The notes under the pieces: generated by a model
Told to the model about the DNA's origin: nothing
Database searches by the model: none
What the model saw: the letters and a program-made list of their open reading frames with translations, nothing else
Translations under genes and position numbers: made by a program
Shown: positions 59,216-64,000 of the stretch, in pieces
How positions within the stretch are numbered: the first letter of the stretch is position 1
Layout: every line of letters begins with the position of its first letter
Source: Oscheius dolichura
Taxonomy: Eukaryota; Nematoda; Chromadorea; Rhabditida; Rhabditidae
Direction: 5' to 3'
Assembly: GCA_932521035.1 (NCBI GenBank)
Contig: OW051494.1
Span: forward strand, 6,930,001-6,994,000
DNA length: 64,000 nt

Positions 59216-61477
59216 CCTAGAGTGGGGAGACGACCCGCTTCTGGAACGGCGCTATCTCAAAAACGGGAAGATAACGTTTATTGGATCCGCCGCCTGATGA
59301 AATTGATACACAGTGGCCGGTCGAAAGGGCCAGATAGCACTCCGGACCTATAAAGGCCTTTCTTTCAGGACAATCGAAGGTTTGGCAGCTGTCCAAGGCA
59401 TCCTGGTCATCCTCCTGGCTGATACAGTAACCTCCAGAAGCGTCCTCCTCCTACAGCTGTCTATCCTCCTCTGCTCGTCGGGGGCTGTTTAATGATATAT
59501 CTTCTGTTTTGTGTGTGCCGTTGGTATAAACTAAGAGAGATGGCCGTTTCTCAAGAGAGTCGGATATCAGCGGATGTTCCTTATCCGTCGGCCAGTGACT
59601 CCCGCTCGTCCACCTCAACCAGTTGTCTGTCTCTAGTCTGTGCCCCATCCTCCCTTCCTTTCTTTTCTATAAAAATAACTTTTGTCCTCCAGTAAGTGAC
59701 AATGACGTCCGTCTTCGGTCGCCCCCTCCCCCCTCGTCTCCTACTATTTCTGCCTTGCAAGAGCCGTGAGAGAGGCCGCCCCCGGTTGATCTGAAATCTG
59801 AACTATTCTCTTTCTCGTTCGTGTCTCGGCTCACTTATGGTGTCCCCTTTCCGGAGAGGATTTGTCGCCTTCTAAAGAGGCCCATTCGTACGTCACAACA
59901 CGCATACGTGCCATCGGATCCGTCGTCCAGGTGAACAGATCGCTCATCCGTCTCTGTTCCCCTTCGAAAAGAGAGAAGCCGGAAAATGGAAAAAGGACGA
60001 CGAGAACGAGGAGGAGCCCATTGAGCCGGCCACATAAACAGTCTATAAATCCCGAGGAATGTGCTACCCCCGACGCCGTCGGCTGACGATAGAATTTACA
60101 AGGAGATGACCAATTCTATCCCCGTCGTAAATGAGAGGAGGACGACGGCGGTGATCGGAAGAATAGGAGGACATCGGCCCGGCTCGATGGGGACAGGATG
60201 AAAAACACCGTTGTGAGCTGGAATCGAATAAAGGAAAGAACAAAGATATTGTGGCGGTTGTTGGGGAAGCCGTCCTTGTCTGGGTTAGATGGATTGGGTG
60301 ATAGCTCGGCTAGTAATTAGAGAATCCCTTCCGGCTACTCGCCGTCCTCCTCCCCCGTCCCCAACCCGGCTGTTTTCGGTTTTATTTGAATTTATGGAAT
60401 CATAGGTGTCGATTTATGGCCACCCACCCGGCTGGGCTATTTAGCCCTCTCTAACTGCTACTTCCAACACCCACCTGGCCCTGGCCTTGGCCCTCCTCCC
60501 CTTCCCAGTTCAAAAACCCATCTGCTCCCGGGTATAAAGTTTCCTTCCCTCTTGGTCTCCACATCATTCATTAGCAATAATTTGCTCCCTCGTGGAGTAA
60601 AATTTCAAGTCGAAAAGTACAATGGGCCCTGTTTTTCAGGTGGCGGTGATTAGCCCGGGTGGATAGGGCCGGGAACAATGAGCACCTGAGGAAGTTGCCA
60701 ACAATGGGGACAGCGTGGCCTCGGGAGGCCAGACCCGTGGGGGCTCTTGGGTGGAGGGATAGGGGGTAAGATCCTGACTGTTGCCTAGTTTGAGACATAA
60801 AGAACCAAACAAAACTAAAAGAGGATCCATCTCCGAGAGAGGGTGGACACAAGGAGAATCACCTAGGCAAAGGAGGGACTAGCCAAGCGGCCGCAGCCGG
60901 TAACCCAAGTGCGCCCGAGAACATGTTATTCCATCTTTTTGAACAAATTGATGTAGTGCCATCATATTCCTCTTCCCACTGAGTCACTCTCTAAACAGCT
61001 CTCTCTTTTTCCTCATTCCCCCTGGTCCCCTTACGGTGAGTGCCCCTCCCTCCGCCCCGCCTCCCTCCTTCGATATTGTAATTCACGGCTCGCTTGCAGT
61101 CGTTTCCTCCCTCTCCTGTCTCCTCAAAGCAAAGCCTTACCACTCCTTCCCCCTCCAAGACTTGGCCTTTCCCACCGGGCACTGGATATGGATATCAGCT
61201 GCTTGGCTTATCCGTCCCCCGGATCTTCTTATTTGCCTTTTTCCTATTGAAACACAGCCACCTTTTCCTCTTCTTCTTGTCGTCGTCCTCCCATTCCGGC
61301 CTCTTCTGACTCGCTAGAGGAAATGCCGACTGACATGGTTCCCGGAGTCGGGAAACAACAGCATCCGCCCCTTCTTCCCATAGTGTCATCGGAGAATCGC
61401 CTCAAAATAACCGTCTTCCCATTTATTACTTCTCCTCTTCCCAATCCCTACTAATTGATATATTTTAAGTAAAAATA
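59216..61477. promoter_or_regulatory. 2.3 kb divergent spacer between the carboxypeptidase and lury-1
   Basis: GC-rich, no supported coding sequence. As the only upstream region of lury-1 it probably carries neuron-specific control elements. A potential stem-loop lies at 60637-60687. An SL1-like string near 60901 was considered and rejected. CT-rich runs near 61020-61300 resemble those of the gene desert. Confidence 0.4.
60637..60687. repeat. Potential two-tier stem-loop
   Basis: TCAGGTG pairs with CACCTGA over 7 bp as an outer stem, and CCCGG with CCGGG over 5 bp as an inner stem, separated by near-symmetric internal loops. It may be an RNA structure or chance in GC-rich DNA. Confidence 0.4.
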
Positions 61478-62069
61478 ATGAAGACTTGGCTCCACGCTTT
61501 GCTTGTACTCTTCCTCGTTGTCCTCGCCGTCTCAGCTCAAGATCAAGAAATTCCGGATAAGCGACCAGCCCTCCTTTCGAGGTAAAATAGAACAACTCTC
61601 TGAATATATCTGAAAATGGGAAATGTGGGGGATTTCTAGGATGAATGAATCCAGTAGGTTTCGACATTTCTGGCCATTGCTTTTTGATGGTTAGAGTCTA
61701 TCTTATTTTAACCCTCCTTCAACAGTTGATTTAGAACGGCAAGAAGTTATTGGTTGGTATTTTAGGTAACAGCCTAGCGTTTCCATTTCCTTTCACAAGG
61801 CATGTTTTCTATAGAAAGTCTTATGGAATGTGACTATCAATGCCTGGCTGTGCAGCTTCTGCATCCGATTACTTGTGTATCTTGTAAGCAAGGATGTTTT
61901 AGGTACGGCCGCGCTGTTCTGCCACGATATGGAAAGCGCTCGATGAAACATGAAGGAGGTTGTTTTCCAGTACTTTCACTAAGAAGTTTCTTTCTTAGAC
62001 CTTATGCTATGTCGCCGTGTGGATGGAGAGCTGATGTGCGTCCCTTTCACCGAATCCCGCGACTACTGA
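61478..62069 (+). CDS. lury-1: Luqin-like RYamide neuropeptide precursor (LURY-1)
   Basis: A 76-residue secreted precursor in three exons (61478-61581, 61903-61958, 61999-62069). A signal peptide ([20 protein letters not shown]) is followed by QDQEIPDKR, then [18 protein letters not shown]. Cleavage at the basic sites and use of Gly as amide donor give PALLSRY-amide and AVLPRY-amide, which to my knowledge are exactly the two C. elegans LURY-1 peptides. The third exon gives [20 protein letters not shown], with the spaced Cys pair typical of luqin precursors. Acceptors are GTTTTAG and CTTTCTTAG, and AATAAA follows the stop near 62102. In C. elegans LURY-1 acts through NPR-22 to control feeding, egg-laying and lifespan. 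The first intron (321 bp) is long for this genome. Confidence 0.96.
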
Positions 62070-62409
62070 GTCTGCCATCAAATTAGTCACCATTTGATTT
62101 TAATAAATACTGTTAACAAGCAGTTGGAAAGAGATAGATTTATCTAAAAAATGAATCATATGTGGCTAACCGCGTAGAAAGAAACACGACAGGCGAGAGA
62201 TCATAAATAAAATACCAGACTGCATAAAATACATTGAAAGGGGGGATATAATAGGTACATAGTGTACAAGCAGCATCTAAGATAAAAATCTAATAAAACT
62301 TTCTAAAAAGGAAATATCTTGACATAAGATACAATAAATTGATCTCTAATCATTAGTTAGATGGTGAAGCGACTCCTCCTCAGGAAGAGGGCGGCGCTTC
62401 CATCTTGGA
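62070..62409. other. Convergent spacer between lury-1 and cytochrome b561
   Basis: 340 bp of AT-rich 3' flank for two convergent genes, including the lury-1 AATAAA near 62102. Nothing else recognised. Confidence 0.4.
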
Positions 62410-63327
62410 TTACCAACCAAAACCTAAGGATCCAATGAGTAAAAAACCAAAATTTAAACTAACGGTGACACAGAAAATAAATCCAAAGGTGAAGATTCCC
62501 AAAAAGTTACTGACGGCTTGTTGCCCACATAGCTCGCGTCCTTTAGTCCAGCAGCTTAAGAAATGCTATATTATGGAACAAATTCAGATGATACGTGTGT
62601 TTCCAAGCAGCCCGTTCAGATATTCCTAAAGCAACAGCAACAGAGACACAGATGAAAATGGCGAGCCCAAAGAACTGATGAAATGGCATTATCATTTCGC
62701 GCATTGGAATTGACAATCCAGGAGCAAAGTATGTGATAAAGCCAACAGCATACTGAAAAGCAAAGATAAATAATACAGTTCAGCAAACTTGAAGAAGATA
62801 AGCACAGACGACACTAAGGCCAATCCATGAATGAAGTGACATCAAGTTAGGAAGAGGATCGAGTTGGCCTTGGTCATTAACATGAAGATCGTGAGAATCC
62901 CAAACAGCTTTCAGAGCTACAAGCATAAAGACTATGACCTAAAAGTATATCAAATGCAAAACCATTAAGACAAACCATGCTATGAATGGCCACATGGAGT
63001 GTTTTACTGAATTTCTTCCGCTCGTGGCGGAATACACGATAAACAATGAGAGCTTCGCCATATAAAAATACCATGCCCATGATCATAAGCGTTGGATGGT
63101 AATGGAATTCGCGATCTGGATCATCATTCCAAGCAAATCCGTCTTCATAAGAACCCATCCAAATGGCGACGAGCAATATAGCCATTGCACCTAGAAGAAG
63201 CTTCAATAGACACCAAACAAACACACCTACCACATATTTGTGAAGCAATAAGAAAGATGTTGAAGAGCTTATTACTGAGGTCTTCGCGTAAAATGACATA
63301 ATTTGGATCAAAAAGCAGTGCCACCAT
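62410..63327 (-). CDS. Cytochrome b561 (ascorbate-dependent transmembrane electron carrier)
   Basis: A six-helix di-haem membrane protein moving electrons from cytosolic ascorbate across vesicle or endosomal membranes, as in CYB561/CYBRD1. It starts MVALLFDPNYVILREDLSNK two bases after a CAG acceptor; a 40 bp intron (63191-63230) joins LFNIFLIASQICG to AMAILLVAIWMGSYEDGFAW. The four haem-ligand His are visible in HYHPTLMIMGMVFLYGEALI, RKKFSKTLHVAIHSM, LMSLHSWIGLSVVCAYLLQ and REMIMPFHQFFGLAIF. The conserved VYRVFR and ISERAAW blocks also match. The last helix GIFTFGFIFCVTVSLNFGFL leads to the stop at 62410. Family proteins act in neuropeptide vesicles (supplying reductant for peptide amidation) or in ferric reduction; which applies here is not shown. 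The neighbouring lury-1 product needs amidation, but the pairing may be chance. Confidence 0.93.
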
Positions 63328-63468
63328 ACCTGAAATAAAATTTATAATAAGGATAATTTAGCAAAAAAAAAAACAAAGAACTATGATGTAAAGCTGAAAT
63401 GTATTTAATGATTTGGAGTGAACAGACTGTCATTCTGCTAATATAAATGCGAGTTTGCAAAAGTAGCT

Positions 63469-63726
63469 TCAATGTAAATGGCAACTAAGCAATAATGGAT
63501 ACGCGCAGCTGTCATCACCAGAATGTAACAAATTATATCCGTCTACTGAACGAGAAAAGTAGAAACAAGATTCGCTCAATAAAAGAGATAAACAACCAGG
63601 TGAGCAAGTTTCATCATTAGGACAACAATATGAGTTTATATATTTTAGTAAGCGAAAACGTAGCGGATCTTCAACTGTCTGTTTATATAAGAGGTTGAAA
63701 TGAACAGCATGACCAGATGTTTTCAA
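63469..63726 (-). CDS. Cys-rich C-terminal exon(s) of an unrecognised gene, partial
   Basis: An open frame reading TSGHAVHFNLLYKQTVEDPL, RFRLLKYINSYCCPNDETCS and DGYNLLHSGDDSCAYPLLLS, ending SCHLH. It has no ATG, so it would be a terminal exon of a gene starting to the right, possibly outside the window. A short intron may split it (CSPG joined to DGYNLL). Composition and Cys spacing (CC, C, C) look protein-like but match no family I know. Confidence 0.35.
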   Translation of the reverse strand: MKTSGHAVHFNLLYKQTVEDPLRFRLLKYINSYCCPNDETCSPGCLSLLLSESCFYFSRSVDGYNLLHSGDDSCAYPLLLSCHLH

Positions 63727-64000
63727 ATAATAAACAATTTATTTATACAATTCTCGAACATTTTATAGTATAGACTATAGAAAAAAGACGCTCGAGTATG
63801 CTCTAGTTGGTTGTCCGCTGCGGATCAATAAAAACGACTAGGGGGCGGGACCTCTTCTCATTTACTAACTGGGGTTCCTATTGAGTTAATGAAAAATATA
63901 TCACAATCAAAGGAGCACTATAAAATATTGTCAAAGGTTTGATCACAGATGCGATCTGGAGGAATGTTTAATGATGTGGAGGGTGTAATATTGACAAAAA
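63727..64000. other. Window edge, nothing identified
   Basis: AT-rich 274 bp reaching the window end. It may be intron or upstream sequence of the gene ending at 63469. No feature supported. Confidence 0.3.

Noticed and set aside
60899-60920. AACCCAAGTGCGCCCGAG resembling the core of spliced leader SL1 (TACCCAAGTTTGAG)
   Set aside because: The first bases of SL1 are missing, no donor GT follows at the right place, and the later ATCTTTTTGAAC is a poor Sm site. Not called as an SL RNA gene.
60901-60945. Short similarity to the 5' part of U6 snRNA (CCGAGAACAT)
   Set aside because: The match stops after about ten bases and the conserved ACAGAGA and AGC motifs are absent.
1-64000. Mobile elements and CRISPR arrays
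   Set aside because: No transposase, reverse transcriptase or spaced direct-repeat array was seen; the only element-like candidates are the small hairpins listed.

Overview
The window is nuclear DNA of a free-living or parasitic nematode. The direct signs are GT-AG introns mostly only about 35-50 bp long, a Major Sperm Protein domain gene, a precursor for two RYamide peptides that (from memory) match the C. elegans LURY-1 peptides exactly, a chemoreceptor carrying the ER...YE signature of the nematode Sra superfamily, and an AG splice acceptor 0-4 nt before the start codon of at least 14 genes, the pattern expected of spliced-leader trans-splicing. The genus cannot be resolved from this sequence alone; gene content points to a rhabditid-like chromadorean.

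Layout, left to right. 1-8464 (minus): two TUT4/7 (CID-1/PUP) type terminal uridylyltransferase genes in tandem, the first running off the window. 8586-10277 (minus): a small unknown protein, a PGRMC/VEM-1 cytochrome-b5-like protein and ALG13, which with the second uridylyltransferase form a tight possible operon. 10779-11865 (plus): FAX/CDR-like GST-fold protein. 11913-13239 (minus): Sra-superfamily GPCR, one intron of which holds a long hairpin. 13845-18164 (minus): USP47 deubiquitinase. 18681-22544 (plus): unrecognised nuclear-looking protein. 22825 to about 26930 (minus): unrecognised protein with coiled coil and beta-propeller-like segments. 28031-37224 (minus): a USP37-like deubiquitinase with an OTU domain nested in its catalytic domain, a small PH-like protein, and the FANCJ/DOG-1 helicase, again closely spaced. 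37719-38094 (plus): SMIM14. 38431-40959 (minus): PP6 catalytic subunit and mitochondrial GrpE. 41288-44456 (plus): TFIIH p44 and RSU1.

44457-52271 is a 7.8 kb GC- and pyrimidine-rich gene desert with a single tRNA-Ile(AAT) and one striking interrupted palindrome. Then come mevalonate kinase (52272-55668, plus), an MSP-domain protein with a hydrophobic N-terminus (56243-57000, minus), an S28 serine carboxypeptidase (57248-59215, minus), a 2.3 kb spacer, the luqin/RYamide neuropeptide gene lury-1 (61478-62069, plus), cytochrome b561 (62410-63327, minus) and the probable 3' end of another gene (63469-63726, minus).

The window is a mosaic of AT-rich and GC-rich blocks. Blocks at roughly 1-1320, 11.2-13.3 kb, 22.8-27 kb and 44-61.5 kb are GC-rich in both exons and spacers; the rest is AT-rich. 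The two tandem uridylyltransferases lie on opposite sides of this divide. The strongest items for follow-up are the nested USP/OTU enzyme, the intronic hairpin with a miR-51/100-like seed, the lury-1 gene, and the pervasive start-adjacent splice acceptors with operon-like clusters. No transposase, CRISPR array or rRNA gene was seen. Exon boundaries were derived by eye from reading frames and GT/AG signals, so gene spans are more reliable than individual exons.
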